Below, piece after piece: positions 35,266-43,930 of a stretch of DNA of 64,000 nt; position 1 is the first letter of the stretch, and each line of letters opens with the position of its first letter. The DNA lies in contig NZ_RBXD01000001.1 of the NCBI RefSeq assembly GCF_003634825.1, positions 1,386,501 through 1,450,500 of the forward strand. Direction: 5' to 3'. The notes beneath the pieces were generated by a model, which saw nothing but the letters and a program-made list of their open reading frames with translations, had not been told where the DNA came from and ran no database searches. The translations under genes were made by a program, and so were the position numbers. Origin of the DNA: Flavobacterium sp. 123 (lineage in GTDB: Bacteria > Bacteroidota > Bacteroidia > Flavobacteriales > Flavobacteriaceae).

Positions 35266-36429
35266 CTAATAGCTTTTTTCGACAATTGATTTTACTTTAT
35301 CTAAGGTTATATTTTGTTTTTCACCCAAAGCTTTCCAGCCTCTTTCCTCAAATCTTTTTACTATAAAATCAGCTGTTTTTGCAAAGTCTTCTGTGCATTT
35401 AGACAATTCCGTTATCATTCCCATTGTATGATAAAATTCAAGGGTTTTGTTGATTGCTTCATTAGCTATTTCATCCTCAGTTCCAGCCAAATTAAAAATG
35501 CGTTTTCCGTATTGTGCTAATTTTGCTTTTTTGGTTTCAAACATGACTTTGTATAGGTTTGGACCAATGATTGCCAAAGTTCGTGCATGATCAATTTCAT
35601 ACAAAGCAGTTAATTCATGCCCAATCATGTGCGTTGCCCAATCCGAAGGAACTCCTTTTTGGATTAACCCATTTAAAGCCATTGTACAACTCCACATAAA
35701 ATTTGAAGCCAAGGTATAATCAGTAGGATTTTCAACCACTTGAGGACCTACTTGAATCAAGGTTTGTAAAATACTTTCGGCAATACGATCTTGAAGATAA
35801 CCATCATGTGGATAGGTTAAATATTGCTCAAGAACATGAACATAAGCATCAATAACACCATTTTGCAGTTGTCTTTTAGGCAAAGAAGTGATGACGGTGG
35901 GGTCGCAAATAGAGAATTTTGGAAACATAGCTGAACCACCAAAATCTAGTTTCTCCTGAGTTGCTTCAATGGTAATTACTGCACCTGAATTCATTTCGCT
36001 TCCTGTTGCAGGCAAAGTCAAAACGGTTCCAAAAGGAATTACTTTAGCGCCTTCTTTAAAAAGGATTCTTTTTTTGAGTATGTCTACTGGATTTTCTTCA
36101 AAAGGTACTGCTGCCGAGATAAATTTCACTCCGTCAATAACGCTTCCGCCACCAACAGCAAGTATGAAATCGATTTTTTGTTCGCGAATAATTTCCACCG
36201 CTTTCATTAAAGTTTCAAAGTGTGGATTCGCTTCAATTCCTCCAAATTCGATTATTTCAAAACCTTCTAAACTTTTGCGAACTTGCTCATGAACGCCATT
36301 TTTAAAAATACTTCCGCCTCCATAAGCCAGAAGGATTTTTGCATTAGCTGGAACAAGTGTGGCTAATTTTTCTATTTGTCCTTTTCCAAAAACTAATTTT
36401 GTAGGATTGTATAATTCAAAGTTAAGCAT
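35266..36429 (-). CDS. yqhD: NADPH-dependent iron/zinc alcohol dehydrogenase, YqhD type
   Basis: A 387-residue group III metal-dependent alcohol/aldehyde oxidoreductase, the same length as E. coli YqhD. Starting at the ATG at 36429, the four metal ligands fall at Asp194, His198, His267 and His281, the positions known from YqhD. The dinucleotide loop GGGSVIDGVKFI at 93-104 and GGGS at 37-40 fit NADPH use. YqhD-type enzymes reduce short-chain and reactive aldehydes, giving protection against lipid-peroxidation products. Neighbours give no pathway hint. Confidence 0.93.
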   Translation of the reverse strand: MLNFELYNPTKLVFGKGQIEKLATLVPANAKILLAYGGGSIFKNGVHEQVRKSLEGFEIIEFGGIEANPHFETLMKAVEIIREQKIDFILAVGGGSVIDGVKFISAAVPFEENPVDILKKRILFKEGAKVIPFGTVLTLPATGSEMNSGAVITIEATQEKLDFGGSAMFPKFSICDPTVITSLPKRQLQNGVIDAYVHVLEQYLTYPHDGYLQDRIAESILQTLIQVGPQVVENPTDYTLASNFMWSCTMALNGLIQKGVPSDWATHMIGHELTALYEIDHARTLAIIGPNLYKVMFETKKAKLAQYGKRIFNLAGTEDEIANEAINKTLEFYHTMGMITELSKCTEDFAKTADFIVKRFEERGWKALGEKQNITLDKVKSIVEKSY

Positions 36430-36444
36430 GATGTGATTTTTTAG

Positions 36445-36452
36445 CAAAGTTA
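36445..36452 (-). promoter_or_regulatory. -7 promoter element for yqhD
   Basis: The minus strand reads TAACTTTG, a perfect TAnnTTTG match 15 bases before the start at 36429. Confidence 0.65.
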
Positions 36453-36504
36453 TGCATTCACATCTTGGTGCATCGATAAACCAATGTTAATAATTCTAAA
36501 AAAA

Positions 36505-37116
36505 TTACTTTTTGTAAAAATTATTATGATCGATAAATTCCCAAACTTTAAGAGGAAGTAAAGGTTGTACGTTCTTTCCTTTTTTGATGTTTGACCGAAT
36601 AAAAGTAGAAGATATTTCGACTACAGGAGCATCAATCATATGAATTTTTGGATGGTCTTTAAACAATATATTTTCTGTTTCTGCTGAAATTGTTTCGTCT
36701 GTTTTGCCTTTGGCTTCGAGCCTTGGATATACATAAATTTCATGATGTGCCAGAATTGCTTCGTAGTTTTTCCATTTGTGAAGCGACCTCAAATTATCTT
36801 CGCCCATAATCAAAGAAAAATCATAATCAGGAAATTTTTCCTGAAGATGAACTAAGGTATTTACAGTATAATTAGGCTGCGATAATTTGAATTCAATATC
36901 CGAAGGTCTTATTTTAGGGAAATCTTCAGTAGCGAGATGAACCATTTGCAAACGGTGGTAATCATCGAGCAAAGTGCTTTTTTTCTTCAAAGGATTGTGC
37001 GGAGTAACAACCATCCAGACTTGGTCTAAACCGGCATATTCTGCCATATGATTGGCAATGATGAGATGGCCAATATGTATGGGGTTGAATGTTCCGAAAT
37101 AAAGACCTATTTTCAT
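36505..37116 (-). CDS. nadD: Nicotinate-nucleotide adenylyltransferase
   Basis: A 203-residue nucleotidyltransferase that adenylates nicotinate mononucleotide in NAD synthesis. The GTFNPIHIGH motif is at residues 8-17 (catalytic H14-x-G-H17) and the second signature ISSTFIRSNIKKGK lies near 166-179. VVTPHNPLKKK near 36-46 is typical of NadD. It follows gmk and yicC on the same strand, the standard flavobacterial order yicC-gmk-nadD. Confidence 0.96.
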   Translation of the reverse strand: MKIGLYFGTFNPIHIGHLIIANHMAEYAGLDQVWMVVTPHNPLKKKSTLLDDYHRLQMVHLATEDFPKIRPSDIEFKLSQPNYTVNTLVHLQEKFPDYDFSLIMGEDNLRSLHKWKNYEAILAHHEIYVYPRLEAKGKTDETISAETENILFKDHPKIHMIDAPVVEISSTFIRSNIKKGKNVQPLLPLKVWEFIDHNNFYKK

Positions 37117-37125
37117 AGATTAAAT

Positions 37126-37157
37126 TTAACGATTTAAAAATTAAATTATTTAAAGAT
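37126..37157. repeat. Degenerate octamer array between gmk and nadD
   Basis: Four tandem 8-mers TTAACGAT, TTAAAAAT, TAAATTAT, TTAAAGAT. The base composition is very AT-rich, so the periodicity is less secure than in the other arrays. Confidence 0.45.
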
Positions 37158-37184
37158 TACATAAATGGAAGAATCTTTCATTTT

Positions 37185-37760
37185 TTAATCTTTTACAAAA
37201 TTCTTTACTAATTGATAGGCTTCTTCAAGAGCAATTTCTAAATCGTAGTTTTTGATAATTACATCAAATTGAGGCGCCGTTGCTAGTTCTACAGAAGCTT
37301 TGGCAATACGCATATTGATTTTATCTTCACTTTCGGTAGAGCGTTCTTTCAGTCTTCTTTTTAATTCGTCAACACTTGGTGGTTTCACAAAAACAGCCAA
37401 AGTTTCTTCTGGGAATTTATGTTTAATTCTAAGTCCACCAGCAACATCAATATCAAAAATCACATTTTTACCCTTGGCCCAAATGCGTTCTACTTCACTT
37501 TTTAAAGTCCCATAGAAATTATCGCGATACACTTCTTCCCATTCTACGAAATCTTCGTTTTTGATATGACTTTTAAAGTCGGAAAGCGACATGAAATAAT
37601 AATCTTTTCCGTTTACTTCTTCACCACGAGCTTCACGCGTAGCTGCCGAAATTGAAAACTCTAAATTCAAGTCTTCTTTTCCTAATAAATGTCTAACTAT
37701 GGTTGTTTTTCCTGAACCTGATGGTGCCGAAAAAACTATTAATTTTCCTTTTTTACTCAT
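37185..37760 (-). CDS. gmk: Guanylate kinase
   Basis: A 191-residue kinase converting GMP to GDP. The P-loop APSGSGKTT lies at about 12-20, the GMP-binding SAATREARGEEVNGKDYYFM near 37-56 and the DIDVAGGLRIK block near 102-112. Length is normal. It lies 26 bases after yicC and is followed by nadD. Confidence 0.97.
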   Translation of the reverse strand: MSKKGKLIVFSAPSGSGKTTIVRHLLGKEDLNLEFSISAATREARGEEVNGKDYYFMSLSDFKSHIKNEDFVEWEEVYRDNFYGTLKSEVERIWAKGKNVIFDIDVAGGLRIKHKFPEETLAVFVKPPSVDELKRRLKERSTESEDKINMRIAKASVELATAPQFDVIIKNYDLEIALEEAYQLVKNFVKD

Positions 37761-37786
37761 TTTGTTTTTTATTCAGAGCCTACAAT

Positions 37787-38647
37787 CTACAATACATTAA
37801 GGACTTGTTCCTTGATTTTTTCCAATTCGTCTTTCATTTGAACGACTAATTTTTGCATCTGTGCATGATTCGATTTAGAACCCATTGTGTTGATTTCACG
37901 TCCCATTTCTTGAGTAATGAAACCTAATTTTCTTCCGTTAGCTTCGTTTCCTTTTATAGTTTCTAGAAAATAATCCAAGTGATTCGTCAAGCGAACTTTC
38001 TCTTCCGTAATATCTAATTTTTCTAGATAATAAATCAATTCTTGTTCAAAACGGTTCTCGTCAACATTTACTTTAAGTTCAGCTATAGCAGTTTGTAAAC
38101 GATCTTTAATAGCTTGAACACGCTCTGGATCAAGTTCTAAAGCTTCGGTCATGTATTGACGAATATTGCTAATTCTCAATTGAAATTCTTTCTCAAGAGA
38201 TTCTCCTTCGTCTTTACGAAAGTTCAAGATGTTTTGAACCGCTTCTTCTATAACGGTTTGAATTTGAATCCAGTCATTTTCATCAATTTCATCACGTTCA
38301 ATTTTCATAGTATCCGGCATACGAATAGCCATTTTCATTAGTTCCGTTTCATCAGCATCAGCATAAACATTTCTCAATTGTTCCATATATCCTTTTACAA
38401 TTGGCACATTTACTTTAGTTGAAGTTTGCTCAGCAGTACTTTCGATAAAAATAGAAAAATCTACTTTCCCTCTTTCTAATTTTAAAGCAATTTGGTTGCG
38501 AAGACCTAATTCCATTTCGCGGTACAGAGAAGGCATTCTTACATTCAAATCCAGCCCTTTGCTATTTAGGGATTTTACTTCTACTGTTATTTTTTTGGTT
38601 GGTAATTGCAAAGTCGCTTTTCCAAAACCAGTCATTGATTGTATCAT
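37787..38647 (-). CDS. yicC: YicC family endoribonuclease-like protein
   Basis: A 286-residue protein starting MIQSMTGFGKA, the hallmark of YicC. SLNSKGLDLNVRMPSLYREMELGLRN near 27-52 and the C-terminal GRKLGFITQEMGREINTMGSKSNHAQMQKLVVQMK near 240-274 are conserved in the family. E. coli YicC is reported as an endoribonuclease acting on a small RNA. Cytoplasmic. It opens the yicC-gmk-nadD operon. Confidence 0.94.
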   Translation of the reverse strand: MIQSMTGFGKATLQLPTKKITVEVKSLNSKGLDLNVRMPSLYREMELGLRNQIALKLERGKVDFSIFIESTAEQTSTKVNVPIVKGYMEQLRNVYADADETELMKMAIRMPDTMKIERDEIDENDWIQIQTVIEEAVQNILNFRKDEGESLEKEFQLRISNIRQYMTEALELDPERVQAIKDRLQTAIAELKVNVDENRFEQELIYYLEKLDITEEKVRLTNHLDYFLETIKGNEANGRKLGFITQEMGREINTMGSKSNHAQMQKLVVQMKDELEKIKEQVLNVL

Positions 38648-38726
38648 ATAATTTTCTAAAAGTGTCCAAAGATAAGAAAAAAGTTTTCAGTGCTCTTTTT
38701 TCAGAATTCAGTTGTAAACGGTGCGA

Positions 38727-39626
38727 TTAATTTTTTTTCATGGTTACTAAATACACACCGATAAATATTAATGCTGCCGAACCAATTTTGACTAAACTCA
38801 ACTCGTCTTTTCCTAAGCTTATTGCAAAAACGGTTGCAAACAAAGGCTGTAAGTAAATAAAAACAGCCACTGTGGTTGGTTTTAATTCTTTCATCGAAAG
38901 CAAATTTAGTAAGTAAGTCAAGAAAGTTGAGATAACCACTACAAAGGCTATTTTACAGCAAATCGCTATTGGAACTAAAGTCCAATTCACGGCATCAAAT
39001 TGGCTCCAGCCAAATGGCAAAACCATAATGAAACCAAATAAATAAATCCATTTTACAAAGGTAAATGCATTGTATTTATCCATTAATTTTTTCACTATAA
39101 TAAGGTAAAAACCATAGGAAATAGCATTGACCAAAACCAAAAAATTCCCTAATCCTGCATTAGTTGCGCTTCCGATTGATTTTCCGTAAAGAATAAGGAA
39201 AGCGGTTCCGATTAGACCTAAAATTAGCCCAAAAACCATTCTTTTGCGCATGCGTTCTTTTATAATTAATGCAGAAAGAACGAGTACAATCATAGGTGTT
39301 GAAACCATAATTACCGCTGCACTTATTGGCGAAGTTAAGCTCAATCCTTTAAAAAAAGTAAGCATATTAAAAGCCACTCCAAAGAAAGCTGCAGCAATTA
39401 TTCTAGGGAAATCTTGAACTGCAATTTTTTCAGTAAAAGTCTTATGACTTAATTTCATAAAAAGCCAAACCACCCAAAACAAAAGCATTGATCCGCCTGC
39501 ACGCAAGAGTATAAAGCCATAAGCGTCAATGTATTTTGGCATTACGTCTTTGGCAATAGTAAAAGTAATTCCGTAAATTATGGAGACAAAAGTAGCAGCA
39601 ATTAATGCGAGATTTCTTTTAGACAT
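38727..39626 (-). CDS. EamA/DMT family transporter
   Basis: A 299-residue inner-membrane protein with about ten hydrophobic segments in two homologous halves, as in the drug/metabolite transporter superfamily. The start is taken at 39626 (MSKRNLALIAATFV), overlapping the stop of the upstream gene by 8 bases in the arrangement ATGTCTAA; this indicates translational coupling. Typical blocks are SPISAAVIMVSTPMIVLVLSALIIKER near 106-132 and KPTTVAVFIYLQPLFATVFA near 248-267. The substrate is unknown; DMT members export amino acids and metabolites. Confidence 0.88.
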   Translation of the reverse strand: MSKRNLALIAATFVSIIYGITFTIAKDVMPKYIDAYGFILLRAGGSMLLFWVVWLFMKLSHKTFTEKIAVQDFPRIIAAAFFGVAFNMLTFFKGLSLTSPISAAVIMVSTPMIVLVLSALIIKERMRKRMVFGLILGLIGTAFLILYGKSIGSATNAGLGNFLVLVNAISYGFYLIIVKKLMDKYNAFTFVKWIYLFGFIMVLPFGWSQFDAVNWTLVPIAICCKIAFVVVISTFLTYLLNLLSMKELKPTTVAVFIYLQPLFATVFAISLGKDELSLVKIGSAALIFIGVYLVTMKKN

Positions 39627-39975
39627 TGCCCAAAGCAAGCATTACTTGATGCATATTTTGTTGGCTGTTGCCAATATAAATTTTGTCGTTTATGATAAAA
39701 ACCGGACGACTTAAGAAGGTATAATGTTCTAAAATGTATTTTTTGAAATCGTCTTCCGTTAGGGATTTATTTTTCAAATCCATTGATTTATACAACTGTG
39801 CTTTTTTGCTAAACAGTGCTTCGTAACTACCTGAAAGATCTCGCATTTGCTCTAATTCAGAAACGGTAATAGGATCTTGTTTGATATCGTGAAAAACCAG
39901 ATTGTGATTTTTTGGTAATGATTTTATAATTTTTCGGCAAGTATCGCAGGAAGCGAGATAGTATATTTTGTTCAT
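39619..39975 (-). CDS. ArsC/Spx family thioredoxin-fold protein
   Basis: A 118-residue protein starting at the ATG at 39975 (MNKIYYLASCDTC). The redox-type CxxC motif is Cys10-Asp-Thr-Cys13, followed by RKI, as in Spx/ArsC relatives. FHDIKQDPITVSELEQM near 32-48 is the common second block. Arsenate reductase activity is not supported because no other ars genes are near; a YffB/Spx-like role is equally possible. It sits upstream of an EamA transporter with overlapping ends. An 18-bp palindrome lies 13 bases before the start. Confidence 0.8.
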   Translation of the reverse strand: MNKIYYLASCDTCRKIIKSLPKNHNLVFHDIKQDPITVSELEQMRDLSGSYEALFSKKAQLYKSMDLKNKSLTEDDFKKYILEHYTFLSRPVFIINDKIYIGNSQQNMHQVMLALGNV

Positions 39976-39987
39976 AATAAATAGCAA

Positions 39988-40005
39988 TTTCTTTGTACAA
40001 AGAAA
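39988..40005. promoter_or_regulatory. 18-bp perfect palindrome between divergent ArsC-like and DinB-like genes
   Basis: TTTCTTTGTACAAAGAAA is its own reverse complement. It lies 13 bases before the ArsC-like start and 53 before the DinB-like start. Both strands contain TTTCTTTG, one base off TAnnTTTG, so it could be paired promoter elements and/or an operator for a dimeric regulator. Confidence 0.55.
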
Positions 40006-40057
40006 ATCCATTTGATGCTTAAAATGATTATTTTTATCAAAAAAATAAAAATAACAG

Positions 40058-40513
40058 ATGAATCAAACATTCGATATCACTAGAACGAGCAGAAAAATGA
40101 TAGCTCCTTTTTTAGAAAACTATACTTTAGAACAACTTAATGCTATTCCAGATGGTTTTAGCAATAATTTGATTTGGAATATTGCGCATATTGTCGTGAC
40201 ACAACAATTGTTAGTATATAAATTATCTGGTTTGCCTACTAAGGTTTCGGATGAAATGATTGAAAAATTCAGAAAGGGAACTAAGCCAGAACATATTGTT
40301 ACGCAGGCTGAAGTTGACGAAATTAAGTCTTTGTTGTTTGCAACTATCGATCAAACGGAAGTAGATTTTGAAAATAAAATCTTCAAAAATTTTGACGAAT
40401 ACCCAACTTCTACGGGCTTTGTTTTAAAAAGCGCCAAAGATGCGATGATTTTCAATAATTTTCACGAAGGACTTCATTTAGGAATTTTGATGAGTATTCG
40501 TAAGTTTGTTTAG
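40058..40513 (+). CDS. DinB-like protein
   Basis: A 151-residue four-helix-bundle protein of the DinB/YfiT metal-dependent family. The three expected histidines are present: in WNIAHIVVTQ near 46, and in NNFHEGLHLGILMSI near 135-142. LENYTLEQLNAIPDGFSNN is typical of the N-terminal half. Members are putative thiol-dependent transferases acting on small molecules, often bacillithiol or mycothiol linked; the substrate here is unknown. Length and start are normal. Confidence 0.82.
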   Translation: MNQTFDITRTSRKMIAPFLENYTLEQLNAIPDGFSNNLIWNIAHIVVTQQLLVYKLSGLPTKVSDEMIEKFRKGTKPEHIVTQAEVDEIKSLLFATIDQTEVDFENKIFKNFDEYPTSTGFVLKSAKDAMIFNNFHEGLHLGILMSIRKFV

Positions 40514-40537
40514 GAGAATTTCATGTTTTTTCCTTTT

Positions 40538-40573
40538 AAAAAGACCTGTTTTATGTTTGAAACAGGTCTTTTT
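40538..40573. terminator. Bidirectional terminator, overlapping the stop of the next gene
   Basis: AAAAAGACCTGTTT (40538-40551) and AAACAGGTCTTTTT (40560-40573) form a perfect 14-bp stem. It serves the DinB-like gene and, on the minus strand, the DUF3298 gene, whose stop codon (40572-40574) touches the right arm. Confidence 0.9.
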
Positions 40574-41315
40574 ATTTTATAGCTAAGAATTCATTTACTA
40601 CGGTGTACGGGAAAAATAATTCTTTTGGACCATCAGCATAAGAGGCTGCTTCGTATTGATTGTAGTGCAAAAGCAATCCTTTGTCAGTGTAAAAAATGTT
40701 TTGTGGCAATTCAAATTTATCTTCTTCAAATTGAAATCCAGTTGCATTAATTGATCCCTTTTCTGGAATGTTATATTTGGCTCTGAATTTTTTCTCGGCG
40801 AAAGCCTTAAATGCATTTTTGTTTTTGAAAAGCTTGTCATTGGAAATATTTTTTCCAGTATCGGGATCGAAAAGTAAAGATTGCAAACCTTCATAACCGT
40901 GTGCGCCACCCGTAAAGGTATAATGATCAATTCGTATGTTCAAAACACTATCGGATTGATAAATTACATCTCCGTTGATTTCGCCTTCCCAGCCAAAAGT
41001 ATCATTTGGGAACTCTTTTTGTATGTTTTCATAGCTTTGAATAAATGAAGCTAATAATTCATTGTAATTCGTTGAGCGAAATGGTTTTTTGTCTAAATAG
41101 ATGATTTCTTTTAAAACAATAAACACTTTTTTATTAATGCTGTCGGCTACAATGGGAACATCTTTTGCAAAAGGAATTTTCACCTTAATTTCAGGACAGT
41201 TTTCAGTACAAGGCAAAGTAGTTTTCTTTGTAAAGGAGCGTTTTTCGAAAGCCAATTCAGAGGAGCAACCTATAAGTAGAAAGACTAATCCGGATAAAAT
41301 AATAATCTGTTTCAT
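40572..41315 (-). CDS. DUF3298/DUF4163 lipoprotein
   Basis: A 247-residue lipoprotein starting at the ATG at 41315 (MKQIIILSGLVFLLIGCSS), with the lipidated Cys at residue 17; an upstream in-frame start exists but would hide the signal. The N-terminal half fits the DUF4163 (PdaC-like) domain and the C-terminal half the DUF3298 domain (YTFTGGAHGYEGLQSLLFDPDTGKNISNDKLF near 133-164; LLLHYNQYEAASYADGPKELFFPY near 214-237). Proteins of this layout occur with RsiV-type anti-sigma factors and peptidoglycan deacetylases, but no such partner is here. Function unknown. Confidence 0.85.
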   Translation of the reverse strand: MKQIIILSGLVFLLIGCSSELAFEKRSFTKKTTLPCTENCPEIKVKIPFAKDVPIVADSINKKVFIVLKEIIYLDKKPFRSTNYNELLASFIQSYENIQKEFPNDTFGWEGEINGDVIYQSDSVLNIRIDHYTFTGGAHGYEGLQSLLFDPDTGKNISNDKLFKNKNAFKAFAEKKFRAKYNIPEKGSINATGFQFEEDKFELPQNIFYTDKGLLLHYNQYEAASYADGPKELFFPYTVVNEFLAIK

Positions 41316-41380
41316 CGCTATGAAAATGTTAATTATGTACAAAGGTATTAACTTGTGTCTTGCTTTTATCAATAAAACGA

Positions 41381-42184
41381 TTATTGTAAGTAATAAATGT
41401 AGCCAAGATTAAACCAAACCAGCCAGTCATTTGCTTTGTTTTCTTTATAGATTTCAGGATTTGGATTAAGTCCATCAACCCAATTGGAGAAAAAATATTG
41501 AAAACGTAAATCAATCATTGCATCTTGTAACGGGCTTAGTTTATAACGTGTTCCAATACTTGAAACAATTGACCAAACGCTACCACTTTCAGTAGAATAT
41601 CCATGCGGACGACCATCAGAAGGAACTAAATATTTAGGGAAGGTGGTTTCGGGAGTTCCTAAAGGTCCAAGTGTTGACGAAGCTTTAGTATTGTAGTAGC
41701 TAAATTGACCGCCAAGACTTATAAAAGGCCCCCAACTTTCAATAGTTGCTGTAAAGTCACGAATGCTTAAAGGGAAAAACTCTAATTGCATTCCAACATT
41801 CGTTAAGGAGGTATGTCCTCTCATAGTTCTCAATTGCTCTACTCCTAAAGAACCATTGTTTTTATTAACCCATTTTCCAAAATGCTGCAAATCAGTTTGA
41901 TTGTATGAAAGTTCGCTTCTTAATTTAAAGTGATCGTTAAAATAAGTCCCTGGATTGTAGCAGTCACAATCTGCTTTGTATGAAAAATTAAAATAATGAA
42001 TAAGCCCAATTCCTTCTCCTGTATTACCCGCATTTGTTATTAAATCACTGCGCTGTCCGTAATCAGATTGAAAAGCAACTGGCCCAACTATAACTCCTAC
42101 TTCATGAGATAAACCAAATTGTGCATTTATTTTATTTGGTAAACCAATTAAAATAAAAAAAATAAGGGGTATATGTTTGAGCAT
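41381..42184 (-). CDS. Exported beta-barrel-like protein of the THC0290_0291 type
   Basis: A 267-residue protein with a signal peptide (cleavage after NA near 21), alternating aromatic strands and an aromatic end (FNLGYIYYLQ), as in an outer-membrane barrel. A DCDCY cluster at about 73-77 is unusual. It looks like the flavobacterial family named THC0290_0291; this name is from memory. Function is unknown. It is divergent from gdhA. Confidence 0.65.
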   Translation of the reverse strand: MLKHIPLIFFILIGLPNKINAQFGLSHEVGVIVGPVAFQSDYGQRSDLITNAGNTGEGIGLIHYFNFSYKADCDCYNPGTYFNDHFKLRSELSYNQTDLQHFGKWVNKNNGSLGVEQLRTMRGHTSLTNVGMQLEFFPLSIRDFTATIESWGPFISLGGQFSYYNTKASSTLGPLGTPETTFPKYLVPSDGRPHGYSTESGSVWSIVSSIGTRYKLSPLQDAMIDLRFQYFFSNWVDGLNPNPEIYKENKANDWLVWFNLGYIYYLQ

Positions 42185-42410
42185 TTGGAGGTTAAATTTT
42201 CTAAGATTGACAAATATATAAAAAGAACAATCATTTATAGAACGAAAGGTATAAATAAAATATAAGTAGCTAAATACCCCTTTGTTTAATAAAACTATAA
42301 CGATTTCGTAAAAAAAAATATAATAAATGCAATGTTATCTAAAATAGATTAATAATAAGATAAATCTTCCGATAAAATGAAAAAAAACACCTCAATATTT
42401 TTATAACATG

Positions 42411-42418
42411 TATCTTTG
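42411..42418 (+). promoter_or_regulatory. -7 promoter element for gdhA
   Basis: TATCTTTG is a perfect TAnnTTTG match, 44 bases before the ATG at 42463. A 16-bp palindrome follows at 42428. Confidence 0.7.
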
Positions 42419-42427
42419 TATTTGTTA

Positions 42428-42443
42428 AAGAAAACGTTTTCTT
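42428..42443. promoter_or_regulatory. 16-bp operator-like palindrome in the gdhA leader
   Basis: AAGAAAACGTTTTCTT is a perfect palindrome with central CG. It begins about ten bases after the -7 element and ends 19 bases before the start codon, so a bound dimer would block transcription just after initiation. The central CG resembles operators of LacI/GntR-type regulators, but no regulator gene is in the window. Confidence 0.6.
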
Positions 42444-42462
42444 AATTAATTTATTACTGTCT

Positions 42463-43806
42463 ATGTTACTAAAAATAAATGATTTTATGGCTCAAGTTGA
42501 AGCCAAAAATCCAAATGAACCTGAATTTATTCAAGCAGTTAGGGAATTTGCAGAGACTGTGATTCCGTTTATTGCAACGAAGAAAAAGTATGATGGAAAA
42601 AATTTACTTCTAAGAATAGCTGAACCGGAACGTTCGATTATATTTCGTGTTCCATGGGTAGATGATAATGGAGAAATTAGAGTTAATAGAGGATTTAGAA
42701 TTCAAATGAATTCGGCAATTGGTCCATATAAAGGAGGAATCCGTTTTCATCACACGGTTAATTTATCCGTTTTGAAGTTTTTAGCTTTTGAACAAGTATT
42801 CAAAAATAGTTTAACAACTTTGCCAATGGGTGGAGGTAAAGGAGGTTCAGATTTTGATCCTGAAGGAAAATCGGATTCTGAAGTAATGCGATTCTGTCAA
42901 TCTTTCATGACGGAATTATGCAGACATATTGGACCTCAATTAGACGTTCCTGCTGGAGATATTGGTGTTGGTGCTAGAGAAATAGGATATTTATTTGGTC
43001 AATACAAAAGAATCAGAAATGAATTTACAGGAGTTTTAACTGGAAAAGGGTTGGCTTATGGAGGTTCATTGATTAGACCAGAAGCTACAGGTTATGGCGT
43101 TGTTTATTTTACAGAGCAAATGCTACAAACTATTGGTCAAGATATTAAAGGAAAAACAGTTTCTATTTCTGGATTTGGTAATGTTGCCTGGGGAGTTGCT
43201 TTAAAAGTAAATGATTTAGGTGGAAAAATAGTAACTATTTCTGGACCAGATGGATATATTTACGATGAAGAAGGAATTTCTGGTGATAAAATCGAATTCA
43301 TGCTAGAAATGAGAGCTAGAGGGGACAATAGAGCCGAAGCTTATTTAGAGAAATATCCTAAAGCTGTTTTCCACAAAGGAAGAAGCGTATGGGAAGTAAA
43401 AGTAGATATTGCAATTCCTTGTGCAACTCAAAACGAACTTAATGAGGAAGACGCGAAACACCTTATTGATAATGGTGTTATTTGTGTGACTGAAGCAGCT
43501 AATATGCCATGTACATTAGAAGCAATTAAATTGTTCTTAAAAGCAAAAGTTCTTTTTGCTCCTGGAAAAGCAGCAAACGCTGGAGGTGTTGCAGCATCAG
43601 GATTAGAAATGACACAAAATTCTATTCGTTTAAATTGGACAAGTGAAGAAGTAGATTCAAGATTAAAAGACATTATGGTAGGAATACACAATCAGTGTAA
43701 AAAATATGGTGCTGATGACGATGGATATGTGAACTACGTAAAAGGAGCTAATATTGCAGGATTTGTAAAAGTGGCTGACGCTATGCTTGCTCAAGGAGTG
43801 GTATAG
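42463..43806 (+). CDS. gdhA: NADP-specific glutamate dehydrogenase
   Basis: A 447-residue enzyme of the hexameric ~50 kDa class, interconverting 2-oxoglutarate plus ammonia and glutamate. The catalytic lysine region is MGGGKGGSDFDPEGKSD near 124-140, the substrate lysine in NSAIGPYKGGIRFH near 85-98, DVPAGDIGVGAREIGYLFG near 163-181 and the dinucleotide motif SGFGNVAWG near 236-244. Length matches E. coli GdhA (447). Transcribed from its own promoter, with a possible operator in the leader. Confidence 0.97.
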   Translation: MLLKINDFMAQVEAKNPNEPEFIQAVREFAETVIPFIATKKKYDGKNLLLRIAEPERSIIFRVPWVDDNGEIRVNRGFRIQMNSAIGPYKGGIRFHHTVNLSVLKFLAFEQVFKNSLTTLPMGGGKGGSDFDPEGKSDSEVMRFCQSFMTELCRHIGPQLDVPAGDIGVGAREIGYLFGQYKRIRNEFTGVLTGKGLAYGGSLIRPEATGYGVVYFTEQMLQTIGQDIKGKTVSISGFGNVAWGVALKVNDLGGKIVTISGPDGYIYDEEGISGDKIEFMLEMRARGDNRAEAYLEKYPKAVFHKGRSVWEVKVDIAIPCATQNELNEEDAKHLIDNGVICVTEAANMPCTLEAIKLFLKAKVLFAPGKAANAGGVAASGLEMTQNSIRLNWTSEEVDSRLKDIMVGIHNQCKKYGADDDGYVNYVKGANIAGFVKVADAMLAQGVV

Positions 43807-43826
43807 TTTTTTTTAAAATAAATTCG

Positions 43827-43868
43827 AAAATGCCTTCGCTGAAGTTTCAGTTAGAAGGCATTTTTTTT
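43827..43868 (+). terminator. Rho-independent terminator after gdhA
   Basis: AAAATGCCTTC (43827-43837) and GAAGGCATTTT (43854-43864) form a perfect 11-bp stem followed by T-rich sequence. Confidence 0.9.
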
Positions 43869-43910
43869 GTGTAACAAAATTCTAATACTTTCGTTTGCGT
43901 TATATTTGTA

Positions 43911-43918
43911 AACCAATA
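43911..43918 (+). promoter_or_regulatory. -7 promoter element for porZ
   Basis: TATATTTG is a perfect TAnnTTTG match 12 bases before the ATG at 43931. Confidence 0.65.
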
Positions 43919-43930
43919 TTTCTACAAATA

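Noticed and set aside
41101..41412. Plus-strand 103-codon frame opposite the DUF3298 gene
   Set aside because: It is opposite a lipoprotein gene with a clear signal and family text; the plus-strand reading has none.
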